DNA of 64,000 nucleotides from Paenibacillus sp. FSL R5-0517 (GCF_037974355.1 NZ_CP150235.1:6758001-6822000), one strand, 5' to 3'; positions 17,775 to 26,575 are shown, counted from the first letter of the stretch. Numbers and translations: made by a program. Notes: a model not told the origin generated them from the sequence alone.

Positions 17775-17844
17775 GACTAATTAGTCTAAAAAACTATTAT
17801 TATTTAGATCCCTAAAATTTATACAATTAAATATTAGACGTCTA
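17775..17844 (-). promoter_or_regulatory. Triple palindromic operator region upstream of SDR-MarR
   Basis: Three TTAG/CTAA palindromes: GACTAATTAGTC (17775-17786, perfect), TTTAGATCCCTAAA (17803-17816, imperfect), TTAGACGTCTAA with perfect core at 17835-17844. A possible promoter, TTGTAT (17821-17826) and ATAATA (17798-17803) 17 bp apart on the minus strand, is bracketed by them. Confidence 0.5.
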
Positions 17845-18010
17845 AATATTATCAGAGTAACTGTCTTTATGCAATGCGAAATCCTCTATATACTTATTTT
17901 GGATTTTTATAACAGACCTAATTCATCTATTTTCATTCTCTGACATATATATAGCTCGGCAGCATGGCCGTTTATACCACTAATCGGGCAGCAAAAAGAC
18001 TGCTCCCTTC

Positions 18011-18270
18011 TAAACTGTACCCTATGTGAAGGACATTTCTAAAAAAGACTATACTACTTTAAGAAGATGATCTCAGTACTGGGGTCATCCTTTTTAGGTT
18101 CCACTGGTATCTATAGTGATTGTAATAGGTCATATAGGATTTAATTTCTCACTTAACTTCGTCTAGTGTGTCACAGCTTTTCAACGAGGTTTCGTCCTTA
18201 AAATGACCAAAGAACGACTCCTGTGGTGCATTATCCCAACAGTTCCCACGTCTGGACATGGATTGCCCAA
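18011..18270 (-). mobile_element. IS3-family remnant (copy A): end of OrfB and right terminus
   Basis: The terminus TAAACTGTACCC (18011-18022) matches the two other IS3 ends in the window. Read on the minus strand, the segment encodes the end of an IS3-type integrase (QSMSRRGNCWDNAPQESFFG, including the catalytic-region Glu), then an in-frame stop after DEVK and a further frameshift near the C-terminus. It is joined at about 18268 to a piece of an IS4-family transposase. Non-functional. Confidence 0.8.
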
Positions 18271-18660
18271 GGCAGACGGGTTTCGCCTACCGTAACCGTG
18301 GTCGAATCCAACAGGAAAAGCAAGCTGCCGACGAAAACGGCAATTCTTTTGAGAAACCAAAAGATGAAATAGCTCCTTGAATACTGCATAAGGCACCTCG
18401 GCCACTTTCGTCGAAATACGTGAATTATAAGCTGCTTAAGCCCCGCCGCTTCGGTAACTTTTCCACTGGTTTACAGCGGGAAGTGTCCAAAATCCAAGTA
18501 ACCGATGAACTGAAAATTGGCGTGATGTATCCTGATATCCGGCATTCCTAACAGCCTGTGCTACTTTTTCGGGTGAGAGAAAGGATTGAAGAAACGAGAG
18601 AAATCGGGTAGAATTTTGCATGGAACCGCCACCTTTCGGAGTTTGTAGGGGTACAAACAT
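18270..18660 (-). pseudogene. IS4-family transposase fragment (N-terminal part)
   Basis: Starts at ATG 18621 (MQNSTRFLSFLQSFLSPEKV) and shows FSVHRLLGFWTL, then, in shifted frames, VAEVPYAVFKELFHLL and DSTTVTVGETRLPW, the DDE-domain start of IS4-type transposases. A deletion/frameshift lies near 18406-18436 and the gene is cut at the IS3 junction near 18268. No intact catalytic domain remains. Confidence 0.7.
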
Positions 18661-18736
18661 TTTACCGAGGTTGTGGTTCTTTTTCTACCTTTTATAGGTT
18701 ATTCAACACGCGTGATATGAATATATTCAATTAGGA

Positions 18737-18967
18737 ATGGGAAATCTGAGATTCGTAAAAGAATCTTGGAGCAGCGATAAAATATATAATGATATCAGAC
18801 TATTTAATGGTGAAGAACTTGGAGGTATGGGATATCACATCTACGAGAATGAAGACGATATAGAAGATTGGTTAGCGGATTACATGCTTGAGCATCGGAC
18901 ATGGCCAGAACCAATCATTTTTCTGAATAACATGAAATTCATTTCATGGGGAAAACCCTTTCACTGA
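18737..18967 (+). CDS. Small hypothetical acidic protein
   Basis: 76 aa, acidic, not recognised. It contains a run of aromatic/acidic residues (GGMGYHIYENEDDIEDWLAD) and no signal peptide. AGGA lies immediately before the ATG, too close for a convincing ribosome site, and it sits just beyond an IS fragment, so it may be the surviving end of a longer gene. Its stop overlaps the start of a 33-codon frame (TGATG). Low confidence that it is a functional gene. Confidence 0.4.
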   Translation: MGNLRFVKESWSSDKIYNDIRLFNGEELGGMGYHIYENEDDIEDWLADYMLEHRTWPEPIIFLNNMKFISWGKPFH

Positions 18968-19068
18968 TGGAAGGGCATCGTAGTTTGGATTATTTAAGAG
19001 AGTTATACCAGGAAGAGAGAGAAACATTAAAAAACCAACATGAGGTTTGGATAGCAGCACTAAAGTGA
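18967..19068 (+). CDS. Possible coupled micro-ORF (33 aa)
   Basis: The ATG at 18967 overlaps the preceding stop as TGATG. The 33-residue product (begins MEGHRSLDYLRELYQEERET) is charged and likely helical. Either a translationally coupled small protein or the frameshifted tail of the gene before it. No family recognised. Confidence 0.3.
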   Translation: MEGHRSLDYLRELYQEERETLKNQHEVWIAALK

Positions 19069-19195
19069 AATGGAATACAGGAAGAATAAAAGTGCTCCAA
19101 TTCAATTATTTGATATTTTATTACAAATTGTAACAAATATGAGGTGGGTTTGTGATGCTATTTGAATGATTAAAAATTGGAAGGAGAATGTAGTT

Positions 19196-19813
19196 GTGCA
19201 AAATTGTACTAGTGTATGTAGTAAATTATTTGTTTTATTCATCTTCGCCTTTGTATCTTTCTATATTCCAACAGGGAAAGCTGAAGCGCTTGCATCGTAC
19301 GACAGCAAGGTCAATGTATGGGATGTCAAAGCTGCAGGTTTGAATGTTCGCAATGGCCCCGGATCTGCATATCCTATTGTTTCTCAGGTGAGTCAGGGGA
19401 CAGATCTCGTAGAATATTGTCCATCTGCGAATTGTGGACTTACAACTGGTGGCGATTTTGAATGGAGTCGAGTTTATTATCCAGATTCTCAGATTGGCTA
19501 CTATGCGAACGCTGCTTCAGGTTGGGCAGCTATGTATAATACTGTAGGGACTACTGTATTCAATTACCAATATGCATCGGTAGCTAAAACAAGTAGAGCA
19601 ACCAGTATGTATTCAAGTGCCTGTAGCAATCTGAGTGGCACCATCAGACATTTCCCACAGGTGAATTATTACTTGCAATCATTCGATTCTGAATTAAAAG
19701 CATCGCCTTGCAATCCTAACGCATGGAGACTGAAGGATTTTCAAGGTGATTCCGATCCACAAGGTTATTTTTATAATGGATATGTAAATGGCTGGAACTT
19801 AAAAGCAGAATGA
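19196..19813 (+). CDS. Secreted SH3b-domain protein
   Basis: 205 aa. Starts at GTG 19196 (AAGGAG 9 bases upstream), which gives a clean signal peptide (about 1-33, hydrophobic core LFVLFIFAFVSFYI, cleavage near AEALA). The mature part opens with a bacterial SH3 domain (WDVKAAGLNVRNGPGSAYPI) of the kind that binds cell-wall peptides, followed by a 110-residue region with paired cysteines that is not recognised. No catalytic domain is visible. Lies 45 bp upstream of another exported protein on the same strand, inside an IS-bounded island. Confidence 0.7.
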   Translation: MQNCTSVCSKLFVLFIFAFVSFYIPTGKAEALASYDSKVNVWDVKAAGLNVRNGPGSAYPIVSQVSQGTDLVEYCPSANCGLTTGGDFEWSRVYYPDSQIGYYANAASGWAAMYNTVGTTVFNYQYASVAKTSRATSMYSSACSNLSGTIRHFPQVNYYLQSFDSELKASPCNPNAWRLKDFQGDSDPQGYFYNGYVNGWNLKAE

Positions 19814-19858
19814 TACGTTAAGAATATATACTGAATAAATAAGGGGAGGATTTGAACT

Positions 19859-20599
19859 GTGAAGAAAAAATTATGGGTATCCTTGCTGACTATACCGCTG
19901 ACTTTTGCTTCTGTAGGTGGGTATGTTTATTTAAACCAACCGACCGTGGTTAGCGCTCAGAGTGACGTTGAGAGCGCAGCGCAAAAATCTACTCATAGCA
20001 ATGTGGAGTACATTAAAGAAACATTAGAAGATGGATCGTACAACGTTCGCTATCGGGATCGTGTCAATTTGATTGAGATTACTGAGGAGTATCGGGAGAA
20101 CAAACTGTATCACAAGATGATTGTTGAAGATGGCGGAAAAAAAGTCACTTCGTATGGACGTGATTTTGAGTCGGGAAAATTGGTGGGTAATACCTGGACG
20201 ATGCCAAAGAATATTGCAGCTGAAAATGCGAAGTTGCTCCAGATCTCACTACTTGAGAATGCAAAACAAGAGTTACAGAAACAGAAATGGACAGTGCTGG
20301 AGCCAGAAGGAGCTCAAGCTCGTTCTCTTGCAGAAAATAACGAGAAGCAAGCAGTGTCTGAAGACGAGCTTCGCAAAGAAATTGTAACAATTAATGTTGA
20401 AACGGGTTTACCAACGAAACGTGTTATCTATATGAAAGATAAGAACGGTGAAATTGTCTCAAGCACAACGAAAACAGAGGAGTATAAGTACCTGGATTCC
20501 CTGCCGATGAAGGTTCAAAAAATGACTGCAGAAGAATCTGTTGAGATTAAAGAAATTCCAGCACCAGTAATTGAAGACAAAGTGTTTGAAGGTTCATAA
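19859..20599 (+). CDS. Exported hypothetical protein
   Basis: 246 aa, starting at GTG 19859 with GGGGAGG upstream. An N-terminal signal or anchor segment (KKKLWVSLLTIPLTFASVGGYVYL) leads into a highly charged, probably beta-rich extracytoplasmic domain with features like DGSYNVRYRDRVNLIEITEE and LPTKRVIYMKDKNGEIVSST, which recall LolA/RseB-like lipid- or signal-binding folds without a firm match. Probably in one transcript with the SH3b gene. Function unknown. Its end lies 33 bp from the IS3 terminus at 20633. Confidence 0.6.
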   Translation: MKKKLWVSLLTIPLTFASVGGYVYLNQPTVVSAQSDVESAAQKSTHSNVEYIKETLEDGSYNVRYRDRVNLIEITEEYRENKLYHKMIVEDGGKKVTSYGRDFESGKLVGNTWTMPKNIAAENAKLLQISLLENAKQELQKQKWTVLEPEGAQARSLAENNEKQAVSEDELRKEIVTINVETGLPTKRVIYMKDKNGEIVSSTTKTEEYKYLDSLPMKVQKMTAEESVEIKEIPAPVIEDKVFEGS

Positions 20600-20632
20600 A
20601 CTGAAGTGACCATAAAAAGCCGACACTCAATG

Positions 20633-20706
20633 ATAAACTGTACCCTTTATAATTGACGTTTCTAAAAAAGACTATACTACATTAAGAAGATGATCTCTGT
20701 ACTGTA
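20633..20706 (-). mobile_element. IS3-family remnant (copy B): right terminus
   Basis: Begins with TAAACTGTACCC (20633-20644) and is about 85% alike to the end at 18011 over 70 bp. It still encodes the last residues of OrfB (QYRDHLLNVV and stop on the minus strand). Interrupted at about 20706 by an IS1182-type element. Confidence 0.8.
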
Positions 20707-20737
20707 CGAGGCTACTTAAAAAGTCCAACATCTATAA

Positions 20738-20777
20738 ACAGCTATCCCTCCTCATTTTTTTGAGGAGGGATAGCTGT
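20738..20777. terminator. Strong hairpin at the left end of the IS1182-type element
   Basis: A perfect 17-bp stem (ACAGCTATCCCTCCTCA at 20738-20754, complement at 20761-20777) around a T6 loop, just before the transposase gene. Known IS elements often carry such hairpins to block outside transcription; role here inferred. Confidence 0.5.
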
Positions 20778-20819
20778 TCTCCTGTATAATTAAATGATTA
20801 ATTTCAGGTGGTGTCTCGG

Positions 20820-21745
20820 ATGATTTCAAACCAACAATCTCTTAATCTTAGTCCGTTTATGGACATATACGATATCGTCGTCCCTAAAGATAATATGCTT
20901 CGTCAAATCAATGATCTCGTAGATTTTTCATTTGTTCAGGTAGAATTGCAGCATAAATACTGCCTCGAAAATGGTCGCAATGCAGTGCCGCCCATTCGAA
21001 TGTTCACGTACCTATTGTTGAAATCCATTTTCGATGTATCCGATGTGGATGTTGTGGAACGTTCTAAATATGACATGTCCTTTAAGTACTTTTTAGATAT
21101 GGCACCTGAAGACGAAGTCATTAATCCTAGTTCACTAACAAAATTTCGCAGGCTTCGCTTGAAAGATGTGGACCTGCTCGACATACTTATTCAAAAGACC
21201 GTGGAGATCGCGTTGGAAAAAGAAATTATCAAAAGCAGCGCAATTATTGTGTATGCCACCCATACGAAAGCGCGATTTAATCAGCTATCACCCAAAGAAA
21301 TATTAATGCAAAAGTCTAAGTTGTTAAGAAAATCCGTTTACAAGAGCGATGAAAAAATGAAGGATAAATTCCCACCGAGAACAACGACGAACGAATTGTC
21401 TGATGAACTGGACTATTGCCAAAAGTTATAGATGCAGTAAAAAAAGAAGAATCCCTCCGTGAATACCCAAAGGTGAAAGAAAAGCTGAACTACTTAAAAG
21501 AAATCGTAGCTGATCACCATGAGCACTTTCAACTCAGCAATGATCCAGATGCACGCATAGGTCACAAATCGGCAGACTCCTCGTTCTTCGGCTACAAAAC
21601 ACATCTTGCTATGAATGAAGAACGAATTATTACAGCTGCAGTGGTTACGGCTGGTGAGAAAAGTGATGGAAAACAACTTCAAACTCTCATTGAAAAAAGT
21701 CGTGACACAGGTATGAAGATCGATACCGTCATTGGAGATGTAGGT
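20820..21745 (+). pseudogene. IS1182-family transposase, frameshifted and truncated
   Basis: Starts at ATG 20820 (AGGTGG 8 bases upstream): MISNQQSLNLSPFMDIYDIV, then VPPIRMFTYLLLKSIFDVSD and YDMSFKYFLDMAPED, typical of IS1182 transposases, and the catalytic region IIVYATHTKARF. The frame breaks near 21415-21430; the second frame continues with HKSADSSFFGYKTHLAMNEE and DTVIGD, then joins antisense IS3 sequence at about 21742-21752. The last third of the DDE domain is lost. Confidence 0.82.
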
Positions 21746-22360
21746 TGTAGTGGGTTCCTTGATCGGAATGAATGAAGGCACTTTTGCTTTTCTTGAATCT
21801 GCGATTTTTCTGTAAGTGAAGTAACGTATTTGTCGCCAGATCCATAGTCATCCGCTCCGATACATAGTAGGCTACAATTTCATTCGTTGAACTATCCTTG
21901 ATGGTTGACAAGTAGGCTCGCTTCCCTTGATCATAGCTTAAATAGGTAATATCTGTAAGAAGCGCCTTGCCCGGAATACCCTGCTTAAAGCGACGTTGCA
22001 ATAGGTTGGGCATGGTGCGATGCTCTTGGGTAGCCTTCATCATTTGTCTGTAGGGATTCGCTTGAGATTCCAGACAATTTGATATTGTCCTTCCAGGGTC
22101 ATTTTGATGGAACGAGCACCTTTGTTTCTTTTTTTTAACTGAAAAGCACGGCGAACATGCAGGCTGATTTCTTCATCTCTCTGTTCCTTCTGCATGCGTC
22201 TGTGGATGGCTGAATGACTCCAGTAACGATAATATCCACTTCTGGACACGCCTGCCGCTTCACACAAAACACTCACCATACGCTGGAATTGATATTTCTC
22301 AATCACCTTTCGGATTAACCTATATCGCAAGTTCGGCGTTCGTTTTACTCGTGATTCCAC
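21746..22360 (-). pseudogene. IS3-family OrfB (integrase), broken
   Basis: Two frames together give an IS3 OrfB: LCEAAGVSRSGYYRYWSH and GARSIKMTLEGQYQIVWNLK (22360-22040), then NPYRQMMKATQEHRTMPNLL and GKALLTDITYLSYDQGKRAY up to HSDQGTHY (22043 to about 21746). Between NLK and NPYR about 15 codons plus a frame are missing compared with the family. The end is replaced by the IS1182 fragment. Catalytic Asp residues of the DDE motif are present; the Glu part lies elsewhere. Confidence 0.8.
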
Positions 22361-22383
22361 CCCCGTTCGGCCAAACGAATCTT

Positions 22384-22728
22384 TTATAGAAGCTCGTTCT
22401 CGTCTCGAAGCAGTTGAATCTGCGCTTCCAGTTTCACGTTCTTCTCTGCCAAAGTTAACTCTCGCTTCAGGGGCCTGCTAAAATGCTGACCTCGTGTATC
22501 TTGTAAGCCTGAAACTCCTTGCTTGTTGTAACTTGCTTTCCAACGTCTAGCTGCGGCTTTGACCCGGGTCATGCCAAGAGTATGAACTTCAAATCCACAC
22601 GTTTTAAAAATCTCCCTAAAGAGTTGTTTAAACTCGTCCTTATATGTTATCCCTTTGGTCGATACGGACTTCACATAAGGATTTCTAGCCAGTTGCTCCA
22701 CTTCATAGTCTGTAATTGTTTTTTTTTA
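22384..22728 (-). pseudogene. IS3-family OrfA, disrupted start
   Basis: Helix-turn-helix OrfA of about 110 aa with EQLARNPYVKSVSTKGITYK, RVKAAARRWKASYNKQGVSG and a C-terminal leucine-zipper region (AEKNVKLEAQIQLLRDENEL). The ATG near 22728 is followed by a run of nine A that puts it out of frame with the rest; a length of seven or ten would restore it. OrfA and OrfB would normally join by -1 frameshifting. Confidence 0.7.
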
Positions 22729-22890
22729 CTCATCATCTTTCTCCGTTCTTATATAATTCATAGGTATATAAAAAAAATACCCCATAGAGAGACTTTTTCA
22801 AAGTGTCTACTCTATCGGGTACAGTTTATTGGCTAGGGTCCAGCCTTTTCAATTTCAACGATTTGTATAAAGAGGAACTCCAGCTCTTCC

Positions 22891-23868
22891 TTACAGTACA
22901 CCTTGAAGGTTTGCAGGTTGATGTTCCTCATTCAACAGACCTTGGATAAAGGTTTCAAAATTGGGCGCAAGCCAAGTGATCTTGTAGTTTTCATTTTTAT
23001 CCACATGTACAACCTCGGGCTCACCTGCATTGCCGGATTCACGATAATCCAGCATCACCACCTCAGATTCGGAAGAGCACTCACATACAACAACACCGAT
23101 TTCGGGGTAACCCCCCTGCTCGATGATAAACCGGCTGCCCGCTTCACCACCTAACGAGTGTGCCTTCTCCCGTCCAATACCCAGTATTCCCGCGATCTCA
23201 ACGCGGACCTTCTTGGCAGCCTCTGCCTGGCTAACAGGATAATACCGATAGTGGGGAACACCACCATTATGTAATTTCATCATGTTAATGTAGGATGTTG
23301 GCAACTTGAACACTAGCTGCTCCTCTACTGACTCGATCTGTCCATCAGTAGGTGGGGCCAGCACATATTGGTCCACGGCTTCAGCACTGTCATTCCAAAA
23401 ACCCGTTGGTTCCAGATGGCTAACACTAAAAGGTGCGGTTGAGATCTCAGAGACAGATGGGTCGGGACTCACCGATTCATCTACGGATTCCTCTAAGAGT
23501 TCCTCTGAGGATTCCTCCTCCATTTTGCTTCGAATCCATTCCAGAAACTCCAGCGTATCTTCATCCTCAGGGTCCAATTGATCCGCTCTTTCGAACGCTT
23601 GCAGCGCATGCGCATATTGCTCCAGATAGTAATAAGCCAGTCCAATCCGATAATGCCAGAGTGGGTCGCCTGTGCCTTCTTTGGCAACCGTCAGGAATTG
23701 TTCAACCGCTTCTTCATACCGTTCCAGGTTATTCAGCGCTCGGCCCAGATGGTTAACCAGCTCATAATCCCTTTCTTCCACAGGAATCGCTTGAATTGCA
23801 TCTACAATTTCCTGAAATTCATCTTCTTCATGCCACTCTTGCAATTGAACCAACAGATCGTCTCTCAT
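22891..23868 (-). CDS. TPR plus SMI1/KNR4 (SUKH) domain protein
   Basis: 325 aa. The first 120 residues form tetratricopeptide-like repeats (YELVNHLGRALNNLERYEEA, WHYRIGLAYYYLEQYAHALQ). A Ser/Glu-rich linker (about 120-150) leads to an SMI1/KNR4 domain (APPTDGQIESVEEQLVFKLP, YINMMKLHNGGVPHY, ending in FETFIQGLL). SUKH domains are common in immunity proteins against polymorphic toxins and in other protein-binding roles; no toxin gene is adjacent. The ATG at 23868 is chosen for GGAGG 8 bases upstream. It lies 62 bp from the IS3 end. Confidence 0.8.
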   Translation of the reverse strand: MRDDLLVQLQEWHEEDEFQEIVDAIQAIPVEERDYELVNHLGRALNNLERYEEAVEQFLTVAKEGTGDPLWHYRIGLAYYYLEQYAHALQAFERADQLDPEDEDTLEFLEWIRSKMEEESSEELLEESVDESVSPDPSVSEISTAPFSVSHLEPTGFWNDSAEAVDQYVLAPPTDGQIESVEEQLVFKLPTSYINMMKLHNGGVPHYRYYPVSQAEAAKKVRVEIAGILGIGREKAHSLGGEAGSRFIIEQGGYPEIGVVVCECSSESEVVMLDYRESGNAGEPEVVHVDKNENYKITWLAPNFETFIQGLLNEEHQPANLQGVL

Positions 23869-23974
23869 TCCTTTGGCCTCCCCGTTCATTCACTCATGAT
23901 TACGTATTGAAAATTATACCACTATTCAGATCACCATCTCCAGCAACGATCTGCCCGCAAATTTAAATTAAATA

Positions 23975-24013
23975 GGTGTCATCCAAGTCTATTAAGGCGA
24001 CTTGGATGACACC
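23975..24013. terminator. Terminator downstream of the lipoprotein gene
   Basis: Perfect 15-bp stem GGTGTCATCCAAGTC (23975-23989) / GACTTGGATGACACC (23999-24013); T-rich tail on the minus strand. Confidence 0.7.
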
Positions 24014-24092
24014 CACTATGTTTTGATCATGCAACTCAGATTACTTTACCTATTAGCACATTTGCAGAATTAGTAATTAACGATGTTCTATT

Positions 24093-24578
24093 TCATTTGT
24101 CGTGCTCGTTATTTGAGACTGAATAAGGCCTGCTTTCTGAATCATCTGCTGTCTGGACGTACCATTCCGTATACTGTACTGCGCCTGTATCAGAATCTGA
24201 TTCCATCGGTTTGCAAGTAAACTGATAGGCTGTCACATCATTACCACGAACGGTTAATGTAATCGCCAGTTCCGGATCACCCCAACTCGGATTTTCGTCC
24301 TTAAACTCTCCATTGACTACTTCATTTTGAAATGATGGGCTGGTCATGAAATCTCGGGTCTGAACAAACAGACGCTCTACCTCATTTTCTCCGAGTTGCT
24401 TTTCCACGATGTAGGCAATTTCCACCCGTGGAGTGGAATAACGAATCTTAGTCTCTCTAATATTCGGAAACTCCTGCTTGATGTTTTGCTTGTACTCCTT
24501 GATTAGAGCGGATGAAACATTGGAATACGAAGTACATCCCATTAAGAAAATAATCAACCCTATGAAAACAAGTAACAT
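24093..24578 (-). CDS. Putative lipoprotein of unknown function
   Basis: 161 aa from ATG 24578: a hydrophobic segment (LLVFIGLIIFLMGC) ends in a lipobox-like LMGC, so export and lipidation are likely. The mature domain is mixed alpha/beta, not recognised. The ATG has no ribosome site and gives a signal without basic residues. Seven codons upstream, in frame, ATC (24597-24599) lies 7 bases after AGGTGA and would give RNKTYW before the hydrophobic core, a more normal signal peptide. So the true start may be a rare ATC or a mutated ATG. Confidence 0.6.
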   Translation of the reverse strand: MLLVFIGLIIFLMGCTSYSNVSSALIKEYKQNIKQEFPNIRETKIRYSTPRVEIAYIVEKQLGENEVERLFVQTRDFMTSPSFQNEVVNGEFKDENPSWGDPELAITLTVRGNDVTAYQFTCKPMESDSDTGAVQYTEWYVQTADDSESRPYSVSNNEHDK

Positions 24579-24634
24579 CCAATATGTTTTATTACGGATC
24601 GTCTCTTCACCTGCTCTTATATTGCATTCTTAAC

Positions 24635-26260
24635 TTAATTCAGTAACTCCACACAATCGTAAACCCAACCTGCACTTAACCAGTTCCCCAAATCACTGGA
24701 ACCACTGATCGGTGTAATGGTGATCGTATTGGAACCATTCACGAAGTAAGATGCTGGGACATTCCAGCTAAACGTTGTGTTGTTACCACGATAGGTACCA
24801 ATCGTGAAGCTACGAGAATTGGGCTGTGAAGAAGCGGCAGGGTTGGTTAATGCATGTCCATTAACCGTTACGCTAGGTCTGCCATTATTATAGGCTGCGG
24901 TAATTCCGATGTTGAGCGTATGAGTAGATGCTGCTTGAGATGCGTTCAAGTTAAATGTTATTGTGGTTGGTGAATTCTGACCACGGAATTGGATTGCCGG
25001 GAATCGATTGGTCGCGCTGCCCGTTGCATAGGTGACAGGCCCCCAGCTTGGATTACGACTATCGGACGGGTGACGGATCGGAATGGTCTGTCCATTCAGG
25101 AACTCCCGTGGTGTACCATCCCAGTTACCGATTCGCCAGATGTTGGAGGCTTGACTCGGATCATTGTTGATCGTACGTGTATTCAGCGTCGTCGTTTGGC
25201 CTGCCGTGACATTAACCGTTTCCGTATATACCGCCAGTTCTCCCTTATAGGCTGTCATGGTGTATGTCCCTGGAATCATGCTATATTTGGCGGCTGCCCC
25301 ACTTGAAGAGGTACCCACCCAATACTGAGCATTGCTATTGGCGAACCCAATCGTGTACGCGTACCCTGTATCCATCCCGGAGAGACCATTAAGCACCACG
25401 TTCCCCCGACTGGATACCCAGCCCTGCAGATTCAGACCAGACATCCAACTGAAATCAGGTACACTTGGCGTCCCCCCTGTGGTGAAGATCAGAGCGTATG
25501 GTCCGTGCAGACCCAGGCGCCAATTTTCCGTTTGTGCATGGCCCGAGTTCATATAATTATAGACTTCCGTCTCCGTTCCACTTTGGAACTGGATGTCACG
25601 GAAGAATGGGCCGCCAGAGCTTTTTTCCCGATTGCCGTAGGCCATAAATACACCAACGCCATTACCCGTCACTCCACGAACGGATAAGTCTTTGGCCTGA
25701 TCATTACCATAATATTTGGAGGCAGACTGTCCATTGGCAAACCCGAACACATCCTGACTTTCAATCGCTCCAGTATTACCCCGGTTGTTAGAATTCGCCG
25801 GCACACCTGTCAACACACTCCCATTACCGCGGAAAATGTACCGTAACTCTCCAATCGAAGGTTGAGCCGTGATATGCGTTGCCATGTATATGATGTTCTC
25901 GCCACCACGCGAAGCATAATAGTGAGTCAATGTGTTGGTGGAAACGGTAATTAACACCGTTGAACCCGAAGGTGATTTATTCCACGTTACATTTGCAGAA
26001 GATCCCAACCCCGAGCCAATATGTGATCCCCTATTGCTGTTCAGCTCCGTGCCGTTCATTTTGGCCGATATGATATCACCATTCGTTTTGTTCACTACAT
26101 AGACTAATCCCGAACCGGTGTTCACTTCAATTCTGGAGCCGTTGTCTGTGACTTGGATGGTGGCTGCATGGCTTGTGGAGGCAGGGAAAACCAGAATCGT
26201 GGAAAACATGACGATGAGTAAAAACATACCTATTCCCTTTTTAACGAAACGTTGAGTCAC
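24635..26260 (-). CDS. Secreted rhamnogalacturonan lyase (polysaccharide lyase family 4-like)
   Basis: 541 aa. GTG start with AGGAGGAG upstream and a signal peptide (about 1-32, ending SHAA). The mature enzyme has an N-terminal beta-sandwich catalytic domain (GENIIYMATHITAQPSIGEL, RLGLHGPYALIFTTGG), a middle fibronectin-like domain (YSMIPGTYTMTAYKGELAVY) and a C-terminal carbohydrate-binding-like domain (IWRIGNWDGTPREFLNG, SAGWVYDCVELL): the three-domain plan of PL4 rhamnogalacturonan endolyases, which cut pectin backbone by beta-elimination. A cre-like site lies just upstream, so repression by preferred sugars is likely. Confidence 0.85.
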   Translation of the reverse strand: MTQRFVKKGIGMFLLIVMFSTILVFPASTSHAATIQVTDNGSRIEVNTGSGLVYVVNKTNGDIISAKMNGTELNSNRGSHIGSGLGSSANVTWNKSPSGSTVLITVSTNTLTHYYASRGGENIIYMATHITAQPSIGELRYIFRGNGSVLTGVPANSNNRGNTGAIESQDVFGFANGQSASKYYGNDQAKDLSVRGVTGNGVGVFMAYGNREKSSGGPFFRDIQFQSGTETEVYNYMNSGHAQTENWRLGLHGPYALIFTTGGTPSVPDFSWMSGLNLQGWVSSRGNVVLNGLSGMDTGYAYTIGFANSNAQYWVGTSSSGAAAKYSMIPGTYTMTAYKGELAVYTETVNVTAGQTTTLNTRTINNDPSQASNIWRIGNWDGTPREFLNGQTIPIRHPSDSRNPSWGPVTYATGSATNRFPAIQFRGQNSPTTITFNLNASQAASTHTLNIGITAAYNNGRPSVTVNGHALTNPAASSQPNSRSFTIGTYRGNNTTFSWNVPASYFVNGSNTITITPISGSSDLGNWLSAGWVYDCVELLN

Positions 26261-26288
26261 GCAAATACTCCTCCTGTCAGATCAATTT

Positions 26289-26302
26289 TTGAAGCGCTTA
26301 CA
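26289..26302 (-). promoter_or_regulatory. cre-like catabolite repression site
   Basis: TTGAAGCGCTTACA, 12 of 14 positions fitting the Gram-positive cre pattern TGWAARCGYTWNCW, 28 bp before the lyase start. LacI-family regulators other than CcpA could also bind it. Confidence 0.45.
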
Positions 26303-26552
26303 ATATGATGTATAACAACTTAATTCCGTCTCATATCGATATGTCTGCATATGTGGGCATGTCCATAATCCATGGAATGTTATATCCGCTTGCGTATAGG
26401 TCACCACTTCATTTCAATTTAAGCTCTCCCCCTTCTTAAAACACATTGCTGAATAAAAGAAATCTTACAATTTCAATAAAATAATACCATTATATTACAT
26501 ATAATCGCAATGAAAACGACGAATTGATCCGTTAGTAATTCTGAAAACGAAA

Positions 26553-26575
26553 AACGCAGCTTCAAAAGCTGCGTT
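26553..26575 (-). terminator. Terminator after the AraC/GyrI gene
   Basis: Stem AACGCAGCTT/AAGCTGCGTT, then TTTCGTTTT on the minus strand. Confidence 0.8.

Larger units (their letters stand above)
20633..22828 (-). mobile_element. Compound insertion: IS3 element invaded by IS1182-type element
   Basis: Perfect 12-bp inverted ends TAAACTGTACCC (20633-20644) and GGGTACAGTTTA (22817-22828) mark an IS3-family element. Inside it lies about 1.04 kb of an IS1182-type element, and several hundred bases of OrfB are gone, so an insertion was followed by a deletion. No target duplication was seen. All transposase genes are broken. Confidence 0.75.
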
